A DNA stretch of 25,906 bases from Bacteroidales bacterium. GTDB taxonomy: Bacteria > Bacteroidota > Bacteroidia > Bacteroidales > UBA932. A model generated the notes under the pieces. The model was given only the letters and a program-made list of their open reading frames with translations. It did no database searches and had not been told where the DNA came from. Each line of letters opens with the position of its first letter. Position 1 is the first letter of the stretch. The stretch spans positions 1 to 25,906 of the forward strand of contig JAEENZ010000218.1 in assembly GCA_016283985.1 (NCBI GenBank), in the 5' to 3' direction. Shown here piece by piece: positions 9,883-18,394 of this stretch. A program made the position numbers and the translations under genes.

Positions 9883-11030
9883 TGATCAAAGGCACCTACC
9901 CTCTGGAGCGCTTCGGAGAGCTCCGCACGCCCTTCTACTACTACGACATCCCTCTGCTGCAGAAGACTTTGGAAACCGTCCGTGCAGCACTGCAGGACAG
10001 GCCGTCGTGGCAGGTCCACTATGCCGTCAAAGCCAATGCCAATCCTGTCATCCTGCGCCGCATCGCCGCTGCCGGGATGGGTGCCGACTGCGTGAGCGGC
10101 GGAGAGATACTTTCTGCGCTGGATGCCGGATTCCCTGCCTCTTCCATAGTCTATGCCGGAGTCGGAAAGGCCGATTGGGAGATAGCCCTGGGCCTGGAAC
10201 AAGGCATACAGCGTTTCAACGTGGAATCCGAGGCTGAATTGGAGGTGATAGCCGCCAAGGCCGCGGAAATGGGAAAGACGGCGCCCATAAGCCTCAGGGT
10301 CAATCCGGACATAGGCGCGCACACCCACGCTGGCATCACCACCGGCCTGGCAGAGAACAAGTTCGGCATCTTCCACGGCCAGTTGGAACCGGTTATACGC
10401 AGGGCTCTGGAACTGCCAAACGTGCAGTTCTGCGGCCTGCATTTCCATATAGGATCCCAGATACTGGATATGTCGGATTTCGCCGCCCTATGCAACCGCA
10501 TAACCGACCTCCGCGAGATGCTTCGGAGGAAGGGGCTGCCCACGGGCGACATCAATGTAGGTGGGGGTCTGGGGATAGAATACGGGCATCCCAACCATCT
10601 GCCCATTGCAGATTTCGATGCGTATTTCGGCACTTTCAAGAGGATGCTCCCGGCGGAAACGGTGGTGCACTTCGAACTGGGCCGCAGCATAGTGGCCCCC
10701 TGCGGCACACTGATTTCCCGCGTGCTTTATGTAAAGGACGGGCTGTCCCGCAAGTTCGCCATACTGGATGCCGGGATGAACGACCTGGTACGCCCGGCGA
10801 TGTACCACGCCTTCCACCGCATAGAGAACCTGTCTTCCGAAGGCCCCGAACTCCCCTACGACGTGGTCGGCCCCATCTGCGAGAGCTCGGATGTATTCGG
10901 GAAGGACGTAGTGCTGAACGAGTGCCGACGCGGAGACTATATCGCCATACGCTCGGCCGGAGCATATGGCGAATCTATGGCATCGACCTACAATGGCCGA
11001 CCTCTGCCTTCCTGTTTTTTCAGTGACTGA
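9882..11030 (+). CDS. lysA: Diaminopimelate decarboxylase
   Basis: PLP enzyme of fold type III that decarboxylates meso-diaminopimelate to lysine, the last step of lysine synthesis. The 382 residues include Lys50 in HYAVKANANP (PLP Schiff base), LRVNPDIGAHTHAGI, LHFHIGSQI, the glycine-rich NVGGGLGIEYG and the substrate-site CESSDVFGKD followed by GAYGESMASTYNGR. It is slightly shorter than many homologues but all core motifs are there. Translation is coupled to lysC by a one-base stop/start overlap. It ends two bases before the stop of the convergent M49-like gene, with no clear terminator between them. Confidence 0.95.
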   Translation: MIKGTYPLERFGELRTPFYYYDIPLLQKTLETVRAALQDRPSWQVHYAVKANANPVILRRIAAAGMGADCVSGGEILSALDAGFPASSIVYAGVGKADWEIALGLEQGIQRFNVESEAELEVIAAKAAEMGKTAPISLRVNPDIGAHTHAGITTGLAENKFGIFHGQLEPVIRRALELPNVQFCGLHFHIGSQILDMSDFAALCNRITDLREMLRRKGLPTGDINVGGGLGIEYGHPNHLPIADFDAYFGTFKRMLPAETVVHFELGRSIVAPCGTLISRVLYVKDGLSRKFAILDAGMNDLVRPAMYHAFHRIENLSSEGPELPYDVVGPICESSDVFGKDVVLNECRRGDYIAIRSAGAYGESMASTYNGRPLPSCFFSD

Positions 11031-11032
11031 TA

Positions 11033-12631
11033 CTACTCGTAGCTGAAACGGATATCCACGGGGATACCGGACTTCTCCAGGAGCCGCTTGTCGGATAGGC
11101 TCTCGGGGCCGGCTATGCCGTACTTGGCAATCCAGCTGCGGGCGGCTTCCACGTCGCCGTAGGCCTGGATGCGGAGTATTTCCGAGCCAAGGGTTTCGAG
11201 GGCCTTCCAGGTCCTGTCGTAGTCGATGCTATAGCGGCCGGAAGGTTTCCAGTCGATAGCGTTGCTTTCGAGAAGATAATTATAGACCACTATATTGGCT
11301 ATGCCGGTAGGATCCGCGGCGCCGAAGCGGGTAGAACGGATTATGTTTGTCACGAAGGTAGTAAGTACATCCTCCTTCTGGAAAAGGGTGGAGATATTGT
11401 ACGCGGCAGCCTCCTGTGCGCATAGCCAGGCACCCAGCACATTGGATTTGGCTTTTTCCATCACCAGGGCCTCGCTCGAGAGGGCCTCTGCGACAGTTCC
11501 CCTGCCGTTTACAGTCTCCTTGACACCCAGTCCCTTGGCTATCTCGCGGAATACTATCAGCCAGTAGAAAGCGCTCGCATCCACGTGGGGCTGATAAACA
11601 TCCTCCAGCAGGGCGCTGCCCACGGGATGGACGGTACGGTTGAACTTCTCGCGTATGATGTTGTCGAAGATTATAGTGCGGGTGCCGTACTCCTGCTGGG
11701 CCTTGGCATCATAAGGGAAGTTGATGCCTATGACCTTGAAGCCGGCATTGGTGTAACCGCTGCAGTATAGCACGTTGCAGGAGAAGATATCCGACTCGGA
11801 GCCGGGCACGAAGCTGTGGAAGGCGGCATCGCCGGGGAGCATTGCCTGGAACTCCTGCATACGGGCCGAAAGGGCGTTGAGCTCCTCGGTGCGGCGGAGA
11901 TTCTTCAGCAGCACATATGCCCCGTAGGAAGCCTTGGTGCCGTAAAGACCATCGTCCACGGCCTCTATGGGGCCGATGACGAGGTCCATCTTGCTGTCGT
12001 TCATCTCCAGCCAGGCCTTGTCGCTCTCGTAATAATCGTCGGTCTTGAGGCCTTCGATCATCTTGAGCAGATACTTGCGTACGCTTTCTTTTATGGTAAC
12101 ATCGGCCGCACGCTGCAGCAACCCTTCTATCTTGCCTATGGATTCCTTATATGCATCGTGGTACCATACGGTCTCCAGGCTGCCGTCGTCGGCACGGCGC
12201 ACGAGGGTATAAGGAGAACTCTTGTCGGGGTTGTCCCAATTACGGAATTCCTCTGCAGTCATATCTTCGGGATAGAAACGCGCACCGGCAGGCTTCTGCC
12301 CGAAACCGGGAAGGAAAGGCTTTCCGGTGATGCGGTCCCAAGGGCCGTAGTTGATTCCGGCATAAAGCTTTTCGGACTTATCCTCGAGGGAATCCAGGAA
12401 GGCGGCTCCGTCGCCGAAATACTGCTGCCAGTATATCTTGTCCACCTCGTCGGCGGCCAGTCGGTAAAGCCTGAGGACCTCCTTGCCATTGTCGGTAATG
12501 CCCGTCAGATCCGGGGCCGGTATCTCCACCAGGGCATAATCATCCACCAGCCTGCCCACATCGACCTTTTCCTCCTTACAGGAAACGGCGGCCAGGGCCA
12601 GGACCGAACATACAACTATCAGATTCTTCAT
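11033..12631 (-). CDS. M49 (dipeptidyl peptidase III-like) lipoprotein, copy A, zinc site lost
   Basis: A 532-residue lipoprotein (lipobox AVSC, Cys18) over the length of a bacterial M49 protein. Full-length likeness to the next gene upstream (for example ITDNGKEVLRLYR, INYGPWDRITGKPF, SSPYTLVRRADDGSLETVWYHDAY, GLGVKETVNGRGTV) shows the two are paralogues. M49 peptidases bind zinc through HExxGH or HExxH and a downstream EECRAD-type Glu. Here the first site reads REIAK (Arg362, Lys366) and the second MEKAKSN (Glu392-Lys393), so all three zinc ligands appear replaced. No frameshift interrupts the gene, so it is probably a functional non-enzymatic protein, perhaps a peptide binder. Last gene of the SLC13 operon. 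Confidence 0.75.
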   Translation of the reverse strand: MKNLIVVCSVLALAAVSCKEEKVDVGRLVDDYALVEIPAPDLTGITDNGKEVLRLYRLAADEVDKIYWQQYFGDGAAFLDSLEDKSEKLYAGINYGPWDRITGKPFLPGFGQKPAGARFYPEDMTAEEFRNWDNPDKSSPYTLVRRADDGSLETVWYHDAYKESIGKIEGLLQRAADVTIKESVRKYLLKMIEGLKTDDYYESDKAWLEMNDSKMDLVIGPIEAVDDGLYGTKASYGAYVLLKNLRRTEELNALSARMQEFQAMLPGDAAFHSFVPGSESDIFSCNVLYCSGYTNAGFKVIGINFPYDAKAQQEYGTRTIIFDNIIREKFNRTVHPVGSALLEDVYQPHVDASAFYWLIVFREIAKGLGVKETVNGRGTVAEALSSEALVMEKAKSNVLGAWLCAQEAAAYNISTLFQKEDVLTTFVTNIIRSTRFGAADPTGIANIVVYNYLLESNAIDWKPSGRYSIDYDRTWKALETLGSEILRIQAYGDVEAARSWIAKYGIAGPESLSDKRLLEKSGIPVDIRFSYE

Positions 12632-12649
12632 AATTGGTTACAGTTTCTA

Positions 12650-12657
12650 CAAATTTA
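12650..12657 (-). promoter_or_regulatory. Possible internal -7 element (TAAATTTG) before M49 copy A
   Basis: The 42-base gap between the two M49-like genes holds minus-strand TAAATTTG, a TAnnTTTG match, 18 bases before the copy A ATG. No -33 TTG is present, so it may be chance in an AT-rich spacer or a secondary promoter. Confidence 0.35.
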
Positions 12658-12673
12658 GCAAAAGTTTTCCTGC

Positions 12674-14269
12674 TTATTCGAATTCGAAGCGGATATCGGC
12701 AGGAATTCCTTCAATGCCGAGGTTCAGCCTGTCGGCAGCGTAGTTCTCGTTGCGCTTCGAGTATTTCTTTTCGAACTCGCAGGCGAACTCGTAATCTCCG
12801 GTAGCCTGGGTCTTGAGTATGAGGGCGGTAAGATCCGAAAGGGCTTCCTCCATCTTCTTGTAATCCAGGGTGTACTTTCCCGAGGCCTTGCGGCTGAATG
12901 CTCCGGCTTCCTGCAGGTAATTGTAGATGGCGATGTTGGCACGGCCCAGGGCGGAACCCTCTCCGAAGCGCTCGGAACGCACCAGGGAGACGAAGAAGGT
13001 GGTAAGGGCATCTTTCTTCGTGAAGATATGGTGGATGTCGTAGTGGTCCTGAAGCTTGCAAACCTGCAGCACGCCGGCCACATTGGCCTTCATCTCCTCG
13101 AAAGTCTGTGCCATGTTGCCCAGGGCGCTCTCCACGCTCCCCTTCCCGTTCACCGTCTCTTTCACGCCAAGACCGTGGGAAACCTCGCGGAGGGCTATGT
13201 TCCAAAAGAAGGCGTCGGAAGATGTCTGCACGTCCTCACCGGTCTCCAGAAGCACCTCTCCGGCAGGGAAGATGATGGCGTTGTATTTGGCCCTGATGAT
13301 ATTCTCGAGGAGTATGGTACGGGTTCCCCTCTCCTCCTGCACCTTGGGGTCGAAGGGGAGGTTCAGGGCTATCACCTTGACTCCGGCATTGGCCTTTCCG
13401 GCATAGTAGAGAGCATCGCAAGAGAAGATATTCGAGCCGGAACCGGGCTGGAACTGCTTGTACGCGGGATCTCCGGGGAGTTCCTGCTGGAACTCGCCTA
13501 TCCTGGAGACATACTGGGTAAGTTCTTCGGTGCTGGAGGCGTTCTTCAGAAGCACGAATGCCTCGTAAGAACGTTTGATGCCCAGGAGCTGGTCATCGAC
13601 GGCCTCGTCAGGACCTATCACGAGGTCCATCTTGCTGTCGTCCATATCCAGCCAGGCGATTTCGCTGGCATAGTAGTCATCCGTCTTGAGGGCCTCCACT
13701 TTCTTGAGGAGATAATCTTTCACGCTGGGCTTTATGGTGATGTCGGCGGCAGCAGTCAGGCAGCTGGCAATCTTCTCGATGTGCTCCTTGTATGCGTCGT
13801 GATACCACACGGTCTCCAGGCTGCCGTCGGCTGCACGGCGCACAAGGGTGTAGGGGCTGTTCTTGTCGGGATTCTCCCAGGCTTCGAACTGGGCGACGCT
13901 CATATCCTCCGGATAGAAGCCGGCTCCGGGGCGGCGGTCGTCATAACCGGCGACGAAGGACTTCCCGGTAAAGCGGTCCCAAGGGCCGTAATTGATAAGG
14001 GCGTAGTTTCTCTGTGCGGGATCCGAAATGGTATCCAGCTGGGACTTGTCGCCGAAATACTGTTCCCAGTAGATGGCGTCGATTTCCTTGGCGGCGAAAC
14101 GGTACAGGTTGAGAACTTCCTTTCCGTTGTCGGTAATGCCGCTCAGGTCGGGTGCAGGGATCTTCACCACTGCATATTCAGCTAAGTTCCTTTCGAAAGG
14201 AGACTTCTTTTCTTTGCAGGACACAGCCAGGCTCAGCACCAGGACTGTAAGGATGAATACTTTTTTCAT
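12674..14269 (-). CDS. M49 (dipeptidyl peptidase III-like) lipoprotein, copy B, zinc site altered
   Basis: A 531-residue lipoprotein (lipobox AVSC, Cys18), paralogue of the next gene downstream with matching motifs from end to end. The zinc-site region reads REVSHGLGVKE (Arg361, Glu362, His365). The short M49 form HEISH, known from Caldithrix abyssi DPP III, differs just by the first His, here Arg (CGC, one base from a His codon). The third ligand site FEEMKAN keeps Glu391-Glu392. So copy B has lost one of three ligands where copy A has lost all. Peptidase activity is doubtful. It lies 20 bases after the SLC13 transporter gene in the same operon. These proteins are sometimes annotated under other names, but the M49 likeness is the best supported. 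Confidence 0.75.
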   Translation of the reverse strand: MKKVFILTVLVLSLAVSCKEKKSPFERNLAEYAVVKIPAPDLSGITDNGKEVLNLYRFAAKEIDAIYWEQYFGDKSQLDTISDPAQRNYALINYGPWDRFTGKSFVAGYDDRRPGAGFYPEDMSVAQFEAWENPDKNSPYTLVRRAADGSLETVWYHDAYKEHIEKIASCLTAAADITIKPSVKDYLLKKVEALKTDDYYASEIAWLDMDDSKMDLVIGPDEAVDDQLLGIKRSYEAFVLLKNASSTEELTQYVSRIGEFQQELPGDPAYKQFQPGSGSNIFSCDALYYAGKANAGVKVIALNLPFDPKVQEERGTRTILLENIIRAKYNAIIFPAGEVLLETGEDVQTSSDAFFWNIALREVSHGLGVKETVNGKGSVESALGNMAQTFEEMKANVAGVLQVCKLQDHYDIHHIFTKKDALTTFFVSLVRSERFGEGSALGRANIAIYNYLQEAGAFSRKASGKYTLDYKKMEEALSDLTALILKTQATGDYEFACEFEKKYSKRNENYAADRLNLGIEGIPADIRFEFE

Positions 14270-14289
14270 TTTATATATTTTTTTGATTA

Positions 14290-15795
14290 TCAGATAATAT
14301 TCAGCGACCCGGCAGCGAACAGGACTGCATAGCCCAGCACTACGCTGATGACACCTACGATGATGCCCATCTTGATCATATCCTTCTGCTGGATCAGATT
14401 GGTAGCATAGGCAAGGGCATTCGGAGGAGTGGAAATAGGCAGTATCATAGCGCTGCTGGAGGCTATGGCAACACCTATCAGCAATGTGGAAGTACCACCC
14501 ACGTCGCTCAGTTTATCGCCCATTGCGGTGCAGACCACGACGAGTATAGGCATAAGGAGGGCAGCCGTAGCAGAGTGGGAGATGAGATTGGAGAGCCCGT
14601 AGCAAAGCAGGCCGGAAAGGATTACTATCAGTATAGGCGAGAAATCTCCGAAAGGAATTGCGCGCACCACCAGCGATGCCAGTCCGGAACCGTTCATTGC
14701 ATATCCAAGGGCGAAACCTCCTGCAACCATCCAGATAACCGACCAGTTGATTTCCTCGAGGTCGTATTTGGTTATTATCCCTGCCATCGCAAATACCGCG
14801 AATGGAATAAGCGCGACGGTGTTAGGGTTGATGCCGGTGACATTGTCCATCATCCAGAGGAGTATGGTAACTATCAAGGTAACGATTACCAGGACGGTGG
14901 TCCTGCCGCGCTTCATCTCACCTTCAATCTTAAGTTCGATGGTCTTCTGGGAGAAGGGGAATATCTTGATGAGCAGGGTCCAGGCAATCAGTATCAGCAG
15001 TATTACCAGCGGGACCATGAAAAGCATCCACTGGCCGAAACCCAGGCCCATGTTCAGGCCTTCGGGATCGTTAAGATACTTGAGGGCGATGGTGTTGGGA
15101 GGCGTGCCGATGGGGGTTCCCATTCCGCCCAGGTTGGCTGCGATAGGAACGCTCAGGGCCATTGCGATGCGTCCCTTTCCCGCCTCGGGAAGCTGTTTGA
15201 AAACCGGTGCAAGGAAGGTCAGCATCATAGCGGTGGTCGCGGTGTTGCTGATGAACATCGAGAACAGGGCCGTGACCAGCATGAATCCCAGGAGTATATT
15301 CTCGCTCTTCTTGCCGAAAGGAGTAAGCAGGACACGGGCCAGATGGACGTCCAGGCCGGTTTTAGTGGTTGCGATCGCAAGCACGAATCCGCCGATGAAC
15401 AGCATGATCACGGGATCCGCGAAACTGGCCATAACCTGTTTGTGGCTGAGGAGCTGTCCCACGATCTCCGGATTGCATATCCACCGGATGCCGGAATCGG
15501 ATGCAAATAGCAGCAGCAGTACCATTATCGAAACCGAGGTAGCCCAGGCGGGGACAAGCTCCATCACCCACATCAGGGTGGCATAGACGAAAATAGCGAT
15601 GATCCTCTGCTGGATACGGGTCAGTCCGTCCATCCCGAAGGATTCTGTCGGCAGGAACCAGAGTACGAGGAAAATTATTGCGACGAAAATGAGGCCTATG
15701 CTTTTCTTCTTCAGCAAACCGGGGTTGAGCCTGTTCGACTGGCCCAGCTTGTGCATCTGCTCGACGAGATGGAATCCTGTAAAAATCTTGAACAT
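14290..15795 (-). CDS. SLC13/DASS family anion (dicarboxylate) symporter
   Basis: A 501-residue inner-membrane protein with about 11 membrane segments and the inverted-repeat architecture of the divalent-anion:sodium symporters, which import succinate, malate or citrate-like acids with sodium. The first hairpin has the ligand/sodium motif SNTATT (Ser183-Asn184-Thr185), followed by NLGGMGTPIGTPPNTIALKYL. The second hairpin has SHSATAALLMP (Ser406-His407-Ser408) instead of a second SNT, a change that may alter substrate or ion binding. It leads an operon with two M49-like lipoproteins and is divergent from a LysR regulator. The substrate is not readable from sequence. Confidence 0.9.
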   Translation of the reverse strand: MFKIFTGFHLVEQMHKLGQSNRLNPGLLKKKSIGLIFVAIIFLVLWFLPTESFGMDGLTRIQQRIIAIFVYATLMWVMELVPAWATSVSIMVLLLLFASDSGIRWICNPEIVGQLLSHKQVMASFADPVIMLFIGGFVLAIATTKTGLDVHLARVLLTPFGKKSENILLGFMLVTALFSMFISNTATTAMMLTFLAPVFKQLPEAGKGRIAMALSVPIAANLGGMGTPIGTPPNTIALKYLNDPEGLNMGLGFGQWMLFMVPLVILLILIAWTLLIKIFPFSQKTIELKIEGEMKRGRTTVLVIVTLIVTILLWMMDNVTGINPNTVALIPFAVFAMAGIITKYDLEEINWSVIWMVAGGFALGYAMNGSGLASLVVRAIPFGDFSPILIVILSGLLCYGLSNLISHSATAALLMPILVVVCTAMGDKLSDVGGTSTLLIGVAIASSSAMILPISTPPNALAYATNLIQQKDMIKMGIIVGVISVVLGYAVLFAAGSLNII

Positions 15796-15953
15796 TGTGT
15801 CTTGTCTGTTATAGCAAAAACTTATCTAGTTAGGGGGACGCGAATTTAGGCACGAAAAACCGATTATTTTATCGATTGACAAGGTTTTTTTCGATAGAAT
15901 TATTAGGCAAAAACGATAAATATATCTATTTTTGTCCCAAAATACTGTCTGAT
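15796..15953. promoter_or_regulatory. Divergent SLC13/LysR intergenic control region with CGAT repeats
   Basis: The 158-base gap between the divergent transporter and LysR genes is AT-rich. It holds four CGAT cores starting at 15861, 15873, 15892 and 15914, two of them inside the dyad CGAT-N6-ATCG (15861-15874). These are candidate LysR sites. On the transporter side only a degenerate -7 (AGTTTTTG on the minus strand near 15815) is seen, in line with an activator-dependent promoter. Confidence 0.4.
15927..15934 (+). promoter_or_regulatory. -7 element (TATTTTTG) for the LysR gene
   Basis: TATTTTTG matches TAnnTTTG and lies 19 bases before the chosen ATG at 15954. It also argues against the longer reading frame beginning at 15876, which would start upstream of this promoter. 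Confidence 0.55.
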
Positions 15954-16853
15954 ATGGAATTACGCCAGCTGAAATATTTCGTGGAAGTGGGCAAGCTACA
16001 GAGTTATTCCCTTGCTTCCAAAAACCTTTTCATCACCCAGAGCACCATCTCCCAGCAGATACGCAAGCTGGAGGAGGAACTGGGCGTGGAACTGCTCACT
16101 CGCGACACCCGTCACGTCGCCCTCAGCGACTATGGCAAGCAGTTCTATCCCAGCGCCGTACGCGTGCTGGAGGAAGCCAAAGCCGGAGCCGAAAGGATAA
16201 TGGACGTAAAGAACCTTCAGGTCGGAGAATTGAGCGTGGGATGTACCTATTCATTCTCGCCGATGATGATGCGCACGGTACTCCCCTTTTACAGGCAGTA
16301 TCCGCATATAAAGCTGAATCTTACCATCACCACCAAGGAAGTCCTCAGGCAGAAGCTCCTGAACCGGGAACTGGACCTGGCCCTGACCTACAAATCCCCC
16401 ATCGGAGACGAACACATCGATTCCAGCCTGCTGTTCCACAGCCGGCTGTGCCTTGTGGGCCGCATAGGGGAACTGACAGGATGCGGACCCACCGTCTCGG
16501 TGGAGGAACTCTCCAAATTTCCCCTCGCCCTGCCGGCTAAAGGCTTGCAGGCCCGCGACACGCTGGAATCCATAATTTATGCAGAGCACGTCAACTTGGA
16601 TATACGCTTGGAAATCAACAGCGTAAGGGTGCTGCTGGACATAGTGGAGAACAGTCCTCTGGTTACTACCGTTTCGGAGGAGGCCATACACCACATCCAA
16701 GGATTCGAGGCCGTTCCCATCGACCATCCCGATGCCAGGATGGACGGGTGCTACCATTATCTGAAAGGCAGCTACAGAAAAAAAAGCGCAGGGGAATTCC
16801 TGCGCATCCTGACCGAGAACAATGCCTTCGAAAAAGCGATGGAACGGTTCTGA
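15954..16853 (+). CDS. LysR family transcriptional regulator
   Basis: A 299-residue LTTR: N-terminal winged helix-turn-helix (about 1-60; MELRQLKYFVEV, KNLFITQSTISQQIRKLEEELGVELL) and a two-lobed effector domain (about 88-290; LSVGCTYSFSPMMMRTVLPFYRQYP, LALTYKSP). The frame stays open to an ATG at 15876, but family alignment starts at MELRQL and a promoter element lies between the two, so 15954 is chosen. Divergent transcription from the SLC13-M49 operon is the classic layout for a LysR protein controlling its neighbour in response to a substrate of that pathway, likely the transported anion. The effector is unknown. Confidence 0.92.
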   Translation: MELRQLKYFVEVGKLQSYSLASKNLFITQSTISQQIRKLEEELGVELLTRDTRHVALSDYGKQFYPSAVRVLEEAKAGAERIMDVKNLQVGELSVGCTYSFSPMMMRTVLPFYRQYPHIKLNLTITTKEVLRQKLLNRELDLALTYKSPIGDEHIDSSLLFHSRLCLVGRIGELTGCGPTVSVEELSKFPLALPAKGLQARDTLESIIYAEHVNLDIRLEINSVRVLLDIVENSPLVTTVSEEAIHHIQGFEAVPIDHPDARMDGCYHYLKGSYRKKSAGEFLRILTENNAFEKAMERF

Positions 16854-16890
16854 ATCACGTGCTATCGCAATGGGTATTATGGCAAGGGTG

Positions 16891-16921
16891 TTGAATTAAT
16901 GTCGAAAATAAAGTATGTTTG
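16891..16921 (+). promoter_or_regulatory. Promoter of the GH39-beta-helix operon
   Basis: TTG (16891-16893), exactly 20 bases, then TATGTTTG (16914-16921) forms a full Bacteroidota -33/-7 promoter. The expected start near 16925 leaves a leader of about 18 nt to the ATG at 16943 and excludes the earlier in-frame ATG at 16919. Confidence 0.8.
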
Positions 16922-16942
16922 CATATTCTATTAATAGACAGC

Positions 16943-18388
16943 ATGAAAAAGATACTCTTCGCATTCGTTTCGCTTCTCGTTGCGGCAGGCGTGCAGGCCC
17001 AGAAAACACATCCGGATATTTCTTCCGTGCTGGTGAAGGCCACCGTCGATCCATCGACGGTCAAGGGACCTATCAAGCCCATGAACGCCGTAAACAACGG
17101 GCCCAACCCCGAAGACGATCCGCAGCAGATGGAGGATTTCCGCATTTTGAATATCCCGTTCTGCCGGACCCACGATTCAACCGTAGATGATTATTACGGC
17201 TATCATCTGGTGGATATTTCCGACATTTTCCCGGATTTCAGCAAGGATCCCGACAAGGAATCCTCCTATGATTTCCGCGAAACCGATGCCTTTATCAAGA
17301 CTCTGCTGGATTCCGGCGCAAAGGTGATGTACAGGCTCGGACAGTCCATCGAAACCCACCCGGAGGCAAAATACCACATCTATCCGCCGAAAGATTATAA
17401 GAAATGGGCCAGGATCTGCGAGCACGTCATAATGCATTACAACGAAGGCTGGGCAAACGGCTTCCATTACGACATCCGCTACTGGGAAATATGGAACGAG
17501 GCCGATCTGGACCAGAATTCAGACCGATGGAAGACAAACCCCCGTACATGGGCCGGTTCCCTGGAAGAGTTCCATAAGTTCTACGAAGTTGTGGCAAAAC
17601 ATCTGAAAAAGCGTTTTCCGGACCTGAAGATAGGCGGCCCCTCATACTGCAGGATCCTGCGCGACAAGACGTATTTGTATTTCCCGACATTCTTCGAATA
17701 CATGCATGCCCACGACGTCCCTATCGACTTCGTCACATGGCATAAATACGACGTTGAGCCTTCGCTTTATGTGACGGAAGCCTATATGCTCATGGAATGG
17801 ATGAAGCAGTACGGGTATGAAAATGCCGAACTCTTCCTGACCGAGTGGAATTACTGGCAATTGAAAAAAAGCGGTTCCGAGTCTTCATACGAATACTACA
17901 ACTTTGAAACCCGTCTTAATATCAAGGGCGCCGCCTTCGTGGGAGCCGTCATGTGCGCGATGCAAGACGCTCCGGTGGATATGCTGATGTATTATGATTT
18001 CCGCGTAAACGTGGATTCTTTCTGCGGTTTCTACGATCCCCAGACACGTAAACACATGCCTACGTATTATGTATTTTACGGCTGGAGCAAACTCCGCGGG
18101 AATCAGTGTGATTGCGTCCTGGAAGGCGGCGAGGGGGATATTTATGCCGTAGCGGCCGTCAAGGACGGCAAAACCACACTGATGCTGACCCGTTACAATG
18201 GGGACAACAACACCTGTAACATAGCAACGGTAAACATCTCGGTCAAGGGATACCGTCCGGGCGAGGTAGTATACTGTCACCTTACCGACGACCGCCACAA
18301 TTATACCGAGATTCCCCTCTTCCCGGCCGAAGACGGAACCGTGCGCGTCAAATTATGCAACAATTCCATCGCAATCTTAGAATTTTAA
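16943..18388 (+). CDS. GH39-like glycoside hydrolase, secreted
   Basis: A 481-residue protein with a signal peptide (MKKILFAF..., cut after VQAQ) and a clan GH-A (beta/alpha)8 barrel. RYWEIWNEAD gives the acid/base Glu186 and LFLTEWNYW the nucleophile Glu301, at the usual strand 4 and strand 7 positions of retaining GH-A enzymes. The N-terminal CRTHDS and YDFRETDAFI pattern fits GH39, a family of beta-xylosidases, alpha-L-iduronidases and others; a beta-sandwich tail follows (about 390-481). The start at MKK is chosen because it directly begins the signal peptide and lies after the promoter. The beta-helix gene follows six bases later. The substrate is unclear; the GH105 neighbour hints at a uronic-acid polymer. 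Confidence 0.75.
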   Translation: MKKILFAFVSLLVAAGVQAQKTHPDISSVLVKATVDPSTVKGPIKPMNAVNNGPNPEDDPQQMEDFRILNIPFCRTHDSTVDDYYGYHLVDISDIFPDFSKDPDKESSYDFRETDAFIKTLLDSGAKVMYRLGQSIETHPEAKYHIYPPKDYKKWARICEHVIMHYNEGWANGFHYDIRYWEIWNEADLDQNSDRWKTNPRTWAGSLEEFHKFYEVVAKHLKKRFPDLKIGGPSYCRILRDKTYLYFPTFFEYMHAHDVPIDFVTWHKYDVEPSLYVTEAYMLMEWMKQYGYENAELFLTEWNYWQLKKSGSESSYEYYNFETRLNIKGAAFVGAVMCAMQDAPVDMLMYYDFRVNVDSFCGFYDPQTRKHMPTYYVFYGWSKLRGNQCDCVLEGGEGDIYAVAAVKDGKTTLMLTRYNGDNNTCNIATVNISVKGYRPGEVVYCHLTDDRHNYTEIPLFPAEDGTVRVKLCNNSIAILEF

Positions 18389-18394
18389 CTGATC

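Noticed and set aside
13028..14185. Plus-strand open frame of 385 codons across M49 copy B
   Set aside because: The minus strand codes for a lipoprotein with a paralogue next door; the plus frame has no domain and a similar shadow appears over the paralogue.
15876..15953. 26-codon N-terminal extension of the LysR protein
   Set aside because: It lies before the -7 element at 15927 and before the conserved MELRQL start of the family.
16919..16942. Eight-codon extension of the GH39-like protein
   Set aside because: The ATG at 16919 overlaps the promoter -7 element, and the signal peptide starts cleanly at 16943.
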